Virus record (IMG/VR): IMGVR_UViG_3300002835_000193
Coordinates: 1-60,923 of that record
Length of the DNA: 60,923 nt
Source: a virus
Reading direction: 5' to 3' (one strand)
The position numbers and the translations under genes were made by a program. Below the pieces are notes generated by a model that did no database searches, was not told where the DNA came from, and was given only the letters and a program-made list of their open reading frames with translations. Shown here piece after piece: positions 39,269 to 47,485 of this stretch (positions within the stretch are counted from its first letter, which is position 1; each line of letters starts with the position of its first letter).

Positions 39269-39297
39269 AGTATAGACCTAGATGCTTACCGTGTCAA
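39269..39297 (-). promoter_or_regulatory. consensus leaderless promoter (minus strand)
   Basis: TTGACA (39297-39292), 17-base spacer, TATACT (39274-39269), six bases AGATAT, ATG at 39262. The clearest example of the leaderless class: -35, spacer and -10 all fit the consensus. It lies inside the end of the proteasome-like gene. Confidence 0.8.
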
Positions 39298-39799
39298 TAG
39301 GACCAGTGCAAGATGTTGAAAAATTAATAGCAGCACCTACTGCTTGAATAACTCTGTTTCTTCCATTCTTTTGTTTTTGAGTAGAGTAAAGTGATCCTAA
39401 TGCAAACTCTGATGCTGAGCCCATTGCTAAATAATCTAAATCATATTCTGTTAGTGACATATCTAAAGCACTGTGTTCAAACATTCTACCTTTAACACAA
39501 ATTATCATTCCAAAGTCTGAGTCTTTAGAAACGTCAACCCACCATTTGTCATAGAAATCTCTTAGTGATATTAAAAATTTTGTATACATAAACTTATCTA
39601 TGTTACCTTCTGGTACAGGTGGTTTAAAGTTTAACCTTATTCTTTCACCATCCATGGTGCCAGCATATCCTATTAGATATTGACCAGTCTTCCAAACTTT
39701 AGGTGCTTTTAAAGTAAGCATGCTGTTTTCATCTGATGCACCTCTGTCACCAGCCATATAAATCTTATTTTCTTGTCTAACTACTGCAATGCAGGTCAA
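39278..39799 (-). CDS. proteasome-beta/HslV-like Ntn hydrolase
   Basis: 173 residues from TTG at 39799. The sequence begins M-TCIAVV, so removal of Met exposes Thr as the N-terminal nucleophile. IYMAGDRGAS supplies the conserved Asp, and LKAPKVWKTGQYLIGYAG the Lys-containing strand, as in HslV and 20S beta subunits; DYLAMGSASEFALGSLYS is the later GSG-like block. AGAGAGGG precedes the TTG. Phage proteins of this type are known; their substrate is not. It may mature or degrade proteins. Confidence 0.8.
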   Translation of the reverse strand: MTCIAVVRQENKIYMAGDRGASDENSMLTLKAPKVWKTGQYLIGYAGTMDGERIRLNFKPPVPEGNIDKFMYTKFLISLRDFYDKWWVDVSKDSDFGMIICVKGRMFEHSALDMSLTEYDLDYLAMGSASEFALGSLYSTQKQKNGRNRVIQAVGAAINFSTSCTGPIDTVSI

Positions 39800-39829
39800 A
39801 TGAAACCCTCTCTAGATATGGTTATTTCA

Positions 39830-39858
39830 AGTATACCATTACCCAGGGAGGGTGTCAA
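39830..39858 (-). promoter_or_regulatory. consensus promoter for the HslV-like gene
   Basis: TTGACA (39858-39853), 17-base spacer, TATACT (39835-39830), then a 30-base leader with AGAGAGGG before the TTG at 39799. Confidence 0.8.
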
Positions 39859-39862
39859 ATAC

Positions 39863-40147
39863 CTACTTAGATTTCTTGTCTACTGAGTTAAATGCACTAT
39901 TGATTTCTTCGATGCTTAGTCTTCCATCATCGATAAATCCTCGTGCTAGTTTTTCAACTACTGTGGCAACTCCTAGAGTTCCTGCAAGAATTATTGCACT
40001 CACAGTATCGATACCGATAATTGCACCAGCACCAATAACCCCAAGTCCATTGGCTGCAAATACAGCGATTATTCTAAGTAGAATATTTTTAATACCGCTT
40101 ATTGCTCCCATTGCCTTTTCGTCATCTAATTTTGTTTCTTTTGCCAT
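39863..40147 (-). CDS. holin-like membrane protein
   Basis: 94 residues. Two hydrophobic helices (NILLRIIAVFAANGLGVIGAGAII, residues 20-43, and DTVSAIILAGTLGVATVVEKLA) followed by FIDDGRLSIEEINSAF. A DG-L-(T/S)-xxEI end is usual in r1t-type actinophage holins. GGAGGAATAAC precedes the ATG. It could pair with the M23 lysin at 12338. Confidence 0.7.
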   Translation of the reverse strand: MAKETKLDDEKAMGAISGIKNILLRIIAVFAANGLGVIGAGAIIGIDTVSAIILAGTLGVATVVEKLARGFIDDGRLSIEEINSAFNSVDKKSK

Positions 40148-40148
40148 G

Positions 40149-40631
40149 TTATTCCTCCCCTCTAACTCTTATTGTCACTAACCAGACAACAAGAACTATG
40201 ATGATTGCATAACCAACAGTGATCTTTGCAGATCCTTCAAGCACTAGCCATGCTGCGAACATACCTAGTAATGTCCACAATTGATTTAATGTTTCTACAA
40301 ATGCTTCTACTAGCCATGCCCATACAAACTTAACTGCTTTCCATACTTTTTGAAACATCCATACAATTAATTTCCAGGTACTAACAAATACCCATTTAAT
40401 TGCATTGTATATACTTGTGATAATCCAGGTAACAAATTCAATACCTTCTTTGACTACCGCTACTACTGCTTTATATATACCTTTTATGATCTTCCAAACA
40501 AGATTAAGAACATAATTAACTACCGCCCAAACCTTGATCAGAATAAACTTAACTAGGTTTATAGGTAACATAACTACGAACTTAACTGCTTTGAAGATAA
40601 ATTTAAAAGGTTTTAATATTGCTTTTATCAT
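40149..40631 (-). CDS. multi-helix amphipathic membrane protein
   Basis: 160 residues. A series of Trp, Val, Ile and Lys-rich segments with about 11-residue spacing (FKFIFKAVKFVVMLPINLVK; VWKIIKGIYKAVVAVVKEG; IKWVFVSTWKLIVWMF; VWKAVKFVWAW), ending in a true transmembrane helix (ITVGYAIIIVLVVWLVTI) and RVRGEE. The lysines sit on one face. It suggests a pore or membrane-perturbing protein; no family is recognised. Its stop-side partner is the holin-like gene. Confidence 0.65.
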   Translation of the reverse strand: MIKAILKPFKFIFKAVKFVVMLPINLVKFILIKVWAVVNYVLNLVWKIIKGIYKAVVAVVKEGIEFVTWIITSIYNAIKWVFVSTWKLIVWMFQKVWKAVKFVWAWLVEAFVETLNQLWTLLGMFAAWLVLEGSAKITVGYAIIIVLVVWLVTIRVRGEE

Positions 40632-42151
40632 TTTATCCTCCTTGTATTTCTACGATTCTTAAGTTTAGGCTTACGCTTTACCTTAAGTTTTTTCTTTTTG
40701 CTGTCGCTGCCTTCGCCACCGCCGCCAGCGTCTCCCCCACCACTACTTCCACCAGATCCTGATGGACCAGATGTACTACCAGTTGGTGCACTTGAGGTTG
40801 GTGGTATTGCTGCCATTGCTGCACCTACTGCTTGAACAGCAATAACTGATGCAATAACTACATCTTCTGAGTCTTCTCTTTCTTCTTCTGTCATATCAGC
40901 ACCCAATTGTCCAAGTGCTTCAAATGTTTGACTTGGGTCTGAAAATAACTCTCCTATTAAGGCTGTAGGGTCAGACAGTTGTTCAAAAATAACTGCAACA
41001 CCTGCCTCTATCTCAACACCTTCACGGTATTCAATTATTTGATTCTCATCTAACTGTTCTAAAAGTTCTAACACCTGCTCATCGTTTAACTCTTCTAATA
41101 ATTCAGTAATAGGCATTGCTTCATCAACTTCATAGTTATCCAACAATAAGTCTGTAATGTCTTGCAATTGTTCATCTGAAATTTCTTCTTCATTAACTAT
41201 TAGTTCATCAATAGCATTGTTAATTTCTTCTTCTACTGGTATAATTTCTTCTATAGGAGTTGGTTCAAGTGAAGGTTCGATTACAGGTTCTGGTTGTAAC
41301 TCTTCTATCACTATTGGTTCTGGTTCCTCTATCACTACTGGCTCTGGTTCGAATGTTGGCTGAGGGTTTGGGTCTGGTTGAACTGGATCAGGAGTTGGAC
41401 TTGGAGTTGGATCAGGACTAGGTGTTTCTGTAGGCGTAGGAGTAGGGCTAGGGCTTTCTGTAGGTGTTTCTGTAGGTGTTGGTGTAGGACTTGGAGTTTC
41501 TGTAGGTGTTTCGGTAGGTGTTGGGGTAGGGCTTGGTGTAGCACCACCAGTTGACTCATAGATATATCTTGTATATTCATTTGAACTATTTAATCCAACT
41601 ACAGTTCCTACTCTCCATCCACCACAAATCTGTCCATCTCCACAATGACCAGTATGCCAAGATAAACGAAGTGAGCCATCATCTAAATTTCCACCCCATG
41701 CAGCATAAGTATCTGCAGAAGTTTGTTGGATAGTACTATTTGGAGCAAACCCCATAGAGCCATAGCCTGTATTAAAATACCAATAGGAACCGTTTTCTAA
41801 TAGAGTTTGATTAGACATGTTTGGTTGAATGGTAAATACCATTTCTCTTTTACCAGCAGCAAGAAGCATTAAGTTTGAGTTATTGGTTAATCCACCAGCA
41901 TATAGAATATAGTCTTGATCACAAGCAGTGGTTATATTTGATAATAAATCAGTACCTCCATAAGTTCCAGACCAACACAGAGCCCATCCACCAGATTCAA
42001 CTACAGATTTATCAACATTTTGTTGTGGTCCAGATGGGTAATAGGTTGGAGGATTAGCAATTGATTTAACTAATGGAATACAAGAAAGTAATAGTATGCA
42101 GGATACTATAAAGACAAAGAATGCTCTGCGAAGAGTCCTAAAGTTATTAAT
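40628..42151 (-). CDS. secreted or surface protein with Thr-Pro-Glu stalk, ATT start
   Basis: 507 residues. The frame runs open from a TAA directly before ATT at 42151; GGAGG lies ten bases upstream. The first ATG (41869) would remove the signal peptide encoded from the ATT (RTLRRAFFVFIVSCILLLSC). An N-terminal Cys-containing beta domain (about 30-200) is followed by a Thr-Pro-rich stalk (204-264), a long Glu/Pro/Leu acidic region, a Ser/Gly stretch and a basic tail (KKKKLKVKRKPKLKNRR). It could be anchored in the envelope or virion. The stalk is a possible hydroxylation or glycosylation target. Confidence 0.7.
   Translation of the reverse strand: MNNFRTLRRAFFVFIVSCILLLSCIPLVKSIANPPTYYPSGPQQNVDKSVVESGGWALCWSGTYGGTDLLSNITTACDQDYILYAGGLTNNSNLMLLAAGKREMVFTIQPNMSNQTLLENGSYWYFNTGYGSMGFAPNSTIQQTSADTYAAWGGNLDDGSLRLSWHTGHCGDGQICGGWRVGTVVGLNSSNEYTRYIYESTGGATPSPTPTPTETPTETPSPTPTPTETPTESPSPTPTPTETPSPDPTPSPTPDPVQPDPNPQPTFEPEPVVIEEPEPIVIEELQPEPVIEPSLEPTPIEEIIPVEEEINNAIDELIVNEEEISDEQLQDITDLLLDNYEVDEAMPITELLEELNDEQVLELLEQLDENQIIEYREGVEIEAGVAVIFEQLSDPTALIGELFSDPSQTFEALGQLGADMTEEEREDSEDVVIASVIAVQAVGAAMAAIPPTSSAPTGSTSGPSGSGGSSGGGDAGGGGEGSDSKKKKLKVKRKPKLKNRRNTRRIK
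41354..41539 (-). repeat. tandem repeats encoding TPTPTETP units
   Basis: Several near-identical copies of a short word (about 24 bases, reading SPTPTPTETPTE) in the 40628 gene, on the plus strand seen as TGTAGGTGTTTCTGTAGG-type repeats. Such repeats expand and shrink easily. Confidence 0.75.
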
Positions 42152-42182
42152 TTAATAACTACCTCCAATGTGAGATAGTACT

Positions 42183-42211
42183 ATTATAACATTTTATTAG
42201 ATTAGTTTAAA
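42183..42211 (-). promoter_or_regulatory. promoter for the ATT-start gene
   Basis: TTTAAA (42211-42206), 17-base spacer, TATAAT (42188-42183), then a leader with GGAGG before ATT 42151. The -35 overlaps the end of the terminase gene. Confidence 0.6.
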
Positions 42212-43981
42212 CTGATCTAGGTATTCAAGTGCTTCTTTTGGTGGTTCTGGTCTAATCACATTGTTGTTAACAAACAGTTCTTTTGATCTATCTGATTTAG
42301 GTCTATCTGCAAAAGTATGAACTTCAACTTCTAAATCAATATCTTTTGGAGTGTTAGCAATTGAACCAAATACAGCACCACAAACTGCGTCCGCTAAGTC
42401 TTTAGACTTTTTACGAGGATGATCAACTCTATCATTCTTCATAATTTTTAACTCAGTTAACTCTTCAAACAATAATTCAATTGAAGGCATTACTAATCTT
42501 TCTTCATAAATAAGCATTGCCATATCTTCATAATGCTTTTTAGCAACTGAAACAGTATCCGTTCTCATTCCAACTGCCTTTAGTTCATTTTGAATATCAA
42601 ATGATTGCCAACGATCAAATGTTACCAAACCTATATTAAAACCAGTTCTTCTTAAGTTTTGAATCCATTGCTTTACTTCTGATAGGTTTACTGGACCTTC
42701 TACTTTAGGTTCCCACCAAACCACTGCATCCACAACAACAATAGGAGCAACCTGTTCGTAATCTTTGATTACTTGAACGTTAACCCACTTTTCTACGTGA
42801 GCAATGGCTACAGCACACTTGTCATGCTTTTGTGCCAAGTCAGCGTGAACATAATAGGTCTTATCTGGATCAGGTTTAAAGGCTTCATCAAATCTTTTAA
42901 AATTATCTATAGGGTTTCTACCAGTCATACAGGCTCTAACTTTTTCTGCCTGCTTGAAAAACGCATCTGATGAATAGGTTGGAACGCATGCAAAACGCAT
43001 CATTGCATCCCCAAGATCTGTATAGAAGGCTAACTTAAAGTCATCAATCTTTCTAGTTGGGTTAACTTCCCATGTTGGTCTTTTTAATGCAAATACTCCA
43101 GGATACTTATATGAAACAATTTCATCTTCTTCCCACGAAATCTCAAATGTGTTTCCTACTTCATCTTCTGGTAATGCTGGATTTAAAATAAACTTATGAT
43201 TTTTTTCAATAACATCTTTTTCTAAAACAACATCATCATATCTTTGAGATATAAAATCTCCTACATACCTTGGAAAAGATAACAATACAACTTTCCCTAA
43301 ATCTGGAAAACGAGAATCTACTGAGCCGCGAAATGCTTTATAAATATTTTCTGCAGTCTTACCTTGTTCATTTCCTGTGCCAACTTCAGAAACAAAACCA
43401 GAAATCTCATCAAGCACTGCAAGCAAAAGGTTTAAACCCTCATGTGATTCTCTTTCTGAATGTCCAGAATAAACTGTAATAGATTTATTAAACTCTACGC
43501 TATCTGCCTTTGCATAAAACTTTCCTATAAACCATGGAGACTTTTCAATCTTAGTTTTAAAACCTTTAAAGAAAACGTTCTTAGCCTGTTGTGCGTTAAT
43601 AGCAACGTTAATTAAATCAATAGCATCTCCTGATGGTTTACCAAAATATTTAGCGGGATCTTTTAAACAAAGTAACTTATAAACAATATAAGAACAAGCA
43701 ACTGTAGAAGTAAAATCCTTACCACTACCCTTACCTAACTGAAGAATGATTTCATTTTTAGTATACTTATTATAATATTCTGTACCTTCTTTTTCACCCA
43801 ACAAATCTATCAAATCTTCTTTTCTATAAATTTGACTCATAGCCTCAACTATGTCATACTGAATTTTAGATAGTGCAGGTTGTCCCAAATAGTCTTCGTG
43901 CTCAATAAATGTTTTAGCGTCTACTGGAATTTCTTCAAATGGATTATCTTTTAATACTTCTAAAAAATCATCAAACATCAT
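42197..43981 (-). CDS. terL: terminase large subunit
   Basis: 594 residues from the ATG at 43981; a TTG 11 codons upstream is possible. Walker A is LGKGSGKD (residues 82-89), Walker B LLLAVLDEISGF, with FPRYVGDFISQRYDD as the coupling region. The nuclease half has YVHADLAQKHDKCAVAIAH, VTFDRWQS and SKDLADAVCGAVFG, supplying Asp residues of the RNase H-like site. It pumps DNA into proheads and cuts the concatemer. It overlaps the small-subunit gene by 11 bases. Confidence 0.93.
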   Translation of the reverse strand: MMFDDFLEVLKDNPFEEIPVDAKTFIEHEDYLGQPALSKIQYDIVEAMSQIYRKEDLIDLLGEKEGTEYYNKYTKNEIILQLGKGSGKDFTSTVACSYIVYKLLCLKDPAKYFGKPSGDAIDLINVAINAQQAKNVFFKGFKTKIEKSPWFIGKFYAKADSVEFNKSITVYSGHSERESHEGLNLLLAVLDEISGFVSEVGTGNEQGKTAENIYKAFRGSVDSRFPDLGKVVLLSFPRYVGDFISQRYDDVVLEKDVIEKNHKFILNPALPEDEVGNTFEISWEEDEIVSYKYPGVFALKRPTWEVNPTRKIDDFKLAFYTDLGDAMMRFACVPTYSSDAFFKQAEKVRACMTGRNPIDNFKRFDEAFKPDPDKTYYVHADLAQKHDKCAVAIAHVEKWVNVQVIKDYEQVAPIVVVDAVVWWEPKVEGPVNLSEVKQWIQNLRRTGFNIGLVTFDRWQSFDIQNELKAVGMRTDTVSVAKKHYEDMAMLIYEERLVMPSIELLFEELTELKIMKNDRVDHPRKKSKDLADAVCGAVFGSIANTPKDIDLEVEVHTFADRPKSDRSKELFVNNNVIRPEPPKEALEYLDQFKLI

Positions 43982-44504
43982 GGACAACTGTAACCACTTC
44001 GCTTTCCCTGGCAATGCTTGAAAGTCGTCTCATGATTTCATCACGAACTTGTGGATACTCAGAAGCAACATCTTTTAATATGTTCATAAGTACTTCTTGC
44101 TTTCTTTCTATTTGTACCATTTCTTCTGCTAGTTCTTTATTTTCTAAAAGCCCTGCTTTTTGCAACATATCAATTCTTCTAGATTCAATATCCAATACCA
44201 ACTTAATTCCCTGACTTTTGGCATTTAGGTTAGCACTTGTTGTTGCATCCTCAATAACCTCATAAGCCTTTGTAATTAATTTGCTATAGTGAGTATCTGC
44301 AGCAACCAGTGCTTCTTTTGCTCTAGCACGAATTGCATCATTAGCGGAAGCCATAACCTTCCACTCATTAATTAAACTAACTACCTGTTGTCTTGGTATT
44401 GCAAGTTGTTTAGATATTCTTGTAGGATCATTTCCTTTAAGATATTCTTCAACAACTTTATTTACTTGATCTAAGTGTTGTACTAAATCTTGTTCAGTTG
44501 ACAC
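43971..44504 (-). CDS. terS: terminase small subunit
   Basis: 177 residues from GTG at 44504, eight bases after AAGGA; the longer frame to 44606 overlaps the upstream gene. An N-terminal helix-turn-helix (DPTRISKQLAIPRQQVVSLINEWK, about residues 24-47) would bind DNA, followed by long helices for oligomerisation. Its place just before terL and the HTH make the call. Confidence 0.8.
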   Translation of the reverse strand: MSTEQDLVQHLDQVNKVVEEYLKGNDPTRISKQLAIPRQQVVSLINEWKVMASANDAIRARAKEALVAADTHYSKLITKAYEVIEDATTSANLNAKSQGIKLVLDIESRRIDMLQKAGLLENKELAEEMVQIERKQEVLMNILKDVASEYPQVRDEIMRRLSSIARESEVVTVVHDV

Positions 44505-45546
44505 TATTTTTTTCCTTATACATCTTATATAACATATTTGCCCATACGTGATGAAATGCTGTGCCGTAATGTCTGCCATCTCTTGCAACCATTGTAAATG
44601 TATCATCCTTATGGTTATTGCTATATTCGAACACCTCTTGTTCTATTTTGTTCATCGTATTTGGATCAGTAGTAATATAGTAGTTGTCTAAATTACATAA
44701 ACTTAAAAATGCATCTGTTCCTCTAACATAAGAAAATATAAATAACTGTATGTTGTGAGACTTACAATATATTTCTAAAAACATTAAATATTGATATAAA
44801 TATATTGATAGAGTTGAAGTAAACATTGCTAAGGTTGAATTTTGTTTTACTAAAGAATGTCTATAGTTTTCGTTCAAAGAATAAAACAAATCTATTGGAT
44901 CCATTGGTCTATCTAGTTCATCAGCATTATCTGAATTTAAAGCGTAGAATCTGTTTAAATCTGGCAAGTCTAAAAATATTACATCTGGATTACCATACTT
45001 ATCTATGTATTTAAAAGTGCTTGCAACAATGTCAAAAACACCTTTTCCAGGAGTACCTATGTTGTAGTATCCAGAAACCTCTTCGTCTTTTCCAATTAAT
45101 TTGTGCAATAAGTATGACCAAGTTTCTTTTGTATACAATCCTTGTCCGTAGGTTACTGAACAACCATTAAAAAATATGTGCTTGCCCTTATGTTCTTTTG
45201 TAAATTCATCTGATCTAAAGCCCTGCTTGTTTGGAACAAACTCATCTTCTGGAAAATCAACCCACAACTGAGTTGTATCTAATTTTTTAGAATCTTTATA
45301 TAGTCCTTCTATTAAATTATTCCACCCAGTTAACTGTCTTGCAAATGGTAGTTCTACTTTTTCATTTTGTAATAAAGCCTTATAACTTTGTTTAGAAACT
45401 TTTGAAAACTGTTTGTTCAAAGTTTCATACATATTTATTCCATCTTGTCTATCTAAAGGATGGTATTCGGCTGCTGCTGGTGTACTAAAAGCAATTTCTT
45501 TCATGTCCTCATCTGTTCTTGTTTTATCTATGTCGTGACCTTCCAT
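44494..45546 (-). CDS. SGNH/GDSL-like hydrolase, second copy
   Basis: 350 residues from the ATG at 45546 (GGGAG nine bases upstream). FFNGCSVTYGQGLYTKETWSYLL is block I with Ser, YYNIGTPGKGVFDIVASTFKYI block II, and RDGRHYGTAFHHVWANMLY the Asp/His block. Same architecture as the gene at 30742. In phages such proteins may trim acyl groups from host glycans or particle sugars; one sits in the glycosylation cluster and this one beside the terminase. Confidence 0.78.
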   Translation of the reverse strand: MEGHDIDKTRTDEDMKEIAFSTPAAAEYHPLDRQDGINMYETLNKQFSKVSKQSYKALLQNEKVELPFARQLTGWNNLIEGLYKDSKKLDTTQLWVDFPEDEFVPNKQGFRSDEFTKEHKGKHIFFNGCSVTYGQGLYTKETWSYLLHKLIGKDEEVSGYYNIGTPGKGVFDIVASTFKYIDKYGNPDVIFLDLPDLNRFYALNSDNADELDRPMDPIDLFYSLNENYRHSLVKQNSTLAMFTSTLSIYLYQYLMFLEIYCKSHNIQLFIFSYVRGTDAFLSLCNLDNYYITTDPNTMNKIEQEVFEYSNNHKDDTFTMVARDGRHYGTAFHHVWANMLYKMYKEKNSVN

Positions 45547-45547
45547 T

Positions 45548-45823
45548 TTACACATCTCCCTTTTTATAAACTTTTGAAACCTTAAGTAAAATTAAATATC
45601 CAATTAAATCATCTAAATCATTGTCCCCATAAAACTCAGAACCTCTTGATATCCTAGACAACTTGTCATCAATTCTTATTTTTATCTGCTCATCTGAACT
45701 TGCTTTAGAAAATACTCTAATTGGATCAAGTGCAGAATCACCATATGATTTGTTTTTTTCAATAAGCATGCTCTTTATATTATCGCAAATATTAGCAATT
45801 GTATCTTGAGTTAAGTTGTTCAC
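45548..45823 (-). CDS. Nmad1/DUF1599-like protein
   Basis: 91 residues. ICDNIKSMLIEKNKSYGDSALDPIRVFSK, IRIDDKLSRISRG and DLDDLIGYLILLK match the DUF1599 pattern (KNxxYG, RxxDKlxRI, nExxxDtlxDlxxYl). The family has been called nucleotide modification associated domain 1 because it recurs with DNA-base-modifying enzymes. The name is recalled; the activity is unknown. It overlaps the HTH gene by 4 bases. Confidence 0.75.
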   Translation of the reverse strand: MNNLTQDTIANICDNIKSMLIEKNKSYGDSALDPIRVFSKASSDEQIKIRIDDKLSRISRGSEFYGDNDLDDLIGYLILLKVSKVYKKGDV

Positions 45824-45978
45824 CTTTTTGATTTCCTTAATCTAAACTTAGCCAAATAAACGTATACTGTTTCAACACTACATCCACACTCCTTGGCAAT
45901 TTCTTCTGGTGATTTTCTATCCATAAGATATCTCTTACGCATAAAAACTTCGCTACTATACATTTTACCAGAAGCCAT
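45820..45978 (-). CDS. small helix-turn-helix protein
   Basis: 52 residues from the ATG at 45978, placed just after the upstream stop; earlier in-frame ATGs overlap it. DRKSPEEIAKECGCSVETVYVYLAKFRLRKSKR is a clear HTH with a basic C-terminus. It may be a regulator, or a DNA-binding accessory of the terminase region. Confidence 0.7.
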   Translation of the reverse strand: MASGKMYSSEVFMRKRYLMDRKSPEEIAKECGCSVETVYVYLAKFRLRKSKR

Positions 45979-45979
45979 A

Positions 45980-46624
45980 CTATTCATCATCCTCTGTATC
46001 AATAATATCATAGTTATAGGAGTTAGAGTCTTCTGTAGTCCATTTGCTGTACCCTTCGACATCCCAAGCATTTGTATTGATCAATCTATCAATTACTAAT
46101 GATTTTTTAGTAACAAATGATGGCTCGTATAAACGAACCCTATTATTTGGCTGTATAGCAAAATTACCATCATCGCGTTGAATAACATGCCCACACTTAT
46201 GCTGCCCTGGGTTTTCGGAGTATCCATCATCTAGTATATTGCTATCTGGACTGTGCCAGTCTAAAGTAAACAAGTACTTTCCAAATATATTTTGTTTAGT
46301 TCTGTCTAAATATGACATCTTCATATTACTTAAATTTTCAAACTTAGTTACTGATATATGTGAACTAAAAGAATTCCAAAGAACTAAATTATACAATGGT
46401 TGTTCTGGGGTATCTGGCTTAGTACAAAAAGCATTAATTGGCATTCTCCACCAAAGGCCACCATCCTCCATCAAGAAATGAAACAACGGACTTCTTGATT
46501 TTACACTTGACACACCAAAAATTACCACAGGAAAATATTGATCATGAGAGTCTTGTTGATCTCTTAAAAAATTACCTCTAACATAACATTCTATTGGTGG
46601 AATGTTTGCATTTAACTCTGGCAT
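45980..46624 (-). CDS. hypothetical phage protein
   Basis: 214 residues, beta-rich N-terminus (PIECYVRGNFLRDQQDSHDQYFPVVIFGVSSVKSRSPLFHFLMEDGGLWWRMPINAFC) and acidic C-terminus. I recognise the opening blocks as typical of a conserved phage protein found near replication genes, without a function. It shares one base with the RuvC-like gene. Confidence 0.65.
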   Translation of the reverse strand: MPELNANIPPIECYVRGNFLRDQQDSHDQYFPVVIFGVSSVKSRSPLFHFLMEDGGLWWRMPINAFCTKPDTPEQPLYNLVLWNSFSSHISVTKFENLSNMKMSYLDRTKQNIFGKYLFTLDWHSPDSNILDDGYSENPGQHKCGHVIQRDDGNFAIQPNNRVRLYEPSFVTKKSLVIDRLINTNAWDVEGYSKWTTEDSNSYNYDIIDTEDDE

Positions 46625-47211
46625 TATTCCTCAATCCTCATGGCCTTGTTCCAATTGTTAATAGCCCAATGACCTATAGCACAGGCATCAGCAACATCAT
46701 TATCACTTATATTTTTATCATATATAGTATTGACAAACCTTATAGTTCTTTCTTTCCTTAAATTTCTTTCATATGTTTTGTACCAAGACTCTGACTTGCC
46801 AGGGTTTTGACTTGCAATTAATATTCTTTCTTCTTTTGATATCTTCTTATTACCTATAAAGTTTTGCCATGTGATTGGTGATACTGATCCTATTGTTGAT
46901 ACCCCGCAAACTTTTAAAGCACCTATAATGGCACCCTGTACAAGGGCTAGATCTGCAGCAGTTTTTGGACTATTCATAAATACTGTATGCTCTATAACCA
47001 CAGCATCTATATCATAAAGATCAAATAATGCCTGAGTCTTTATGCAAGCATCCCCAACCTTTTCATATGTTGTATTACCAGTAAAATTAATCTTTCCAAA
47101 AAAACCAAGTTGTTTGTTATTATAAACAGAAAAAGCCAAACTATTTGTGCTTGCATCCATTGCACAAATATTATTAGGCATAATCTCTAGGCCCCACTTA
47201 TTCTTTGTCAT
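46624..47211 (-). CDS. RuvC-like Holliday-junction resolvase
   Basis: 195 residues (start 47211 with GAGG ten bases upstream; MPNNICAMD at 47181 is an alternative). ICAMDASTNSLAFSVY carries the first Asp, DAVVIEHTVF the Glu, and DNDVADACAIGHWA the C-terminal Asp pair, in RNase H-like order. It resolves branched DNA before packaging. It overlaps the zinc-finger gene by 14 bases. Confidence 0.85.
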   Translation of the reverse strand: MTKNKWGLEIMPNNICAMDASTNSLAFSVYNNKQLGFFGKINFTGNTTYEKVGDACIKTQALFDLYDIDAVVIEHTVFMNSPKTAADLALVQGAIIGALKVCGVSTIGSVSPITWQNFIGNKKISKEERILIASQNPGKSESWYKTYERNLRKERTIRFVNTIYDKNISDNDVADACAIGHWAINNWNKAMRIEE

Positions 47212-47485
47212 TAATAATAATCCTCATTTTCTTTAAAGCCTTAACAACTTCTACTGGATTAATTAAACAAAAAGTACATATTGGTTCATCATTATATATT
47301 GACAAATCATTGCCACAGTTTTTGCACTTTCTAGCCTTACCAATTCTTTTTTGTCTACGTGAAATAACATATCTTTCAGCAATTTTTTCTTTAGTTGCAG
47401 CCTCTCTGCATTCCTCAGAACAATATATCTGATATGTTACTTTTGCTTTAAATTTATTTTCACACCATTTACAGTTCTTCACCAA
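47198..47485 (-). CDS. zinc-finger protein
   Basis: 95 residues. Two Cys sets: CKWCENKF...YCSEEC (residues 5-26) and CKNCGNDL...CTFC (near 53-72), with a basic linker (RRQKRIGKARKCKN). Likely nucleic-acid binding; it lies between two nuclease genes. Confidence 0.75.
   Translation of the reverse strand: MVKNCKWCENKFKAKVTYQIYCSEECREAATKEKIAERYVISRRQKRIGKARKCKNCGNDLSIYNDEPICTFCLINPVEVVKALKKMRIIINDKE

Noticed and set aside
40628-41869. ATG start at 41869 for the Thr-Pro stalk protein
   Set aside because: It would discard an in-frame signal peptide and part of the folded domain; ATT at 42151 with GGAGG explains the sequence better.
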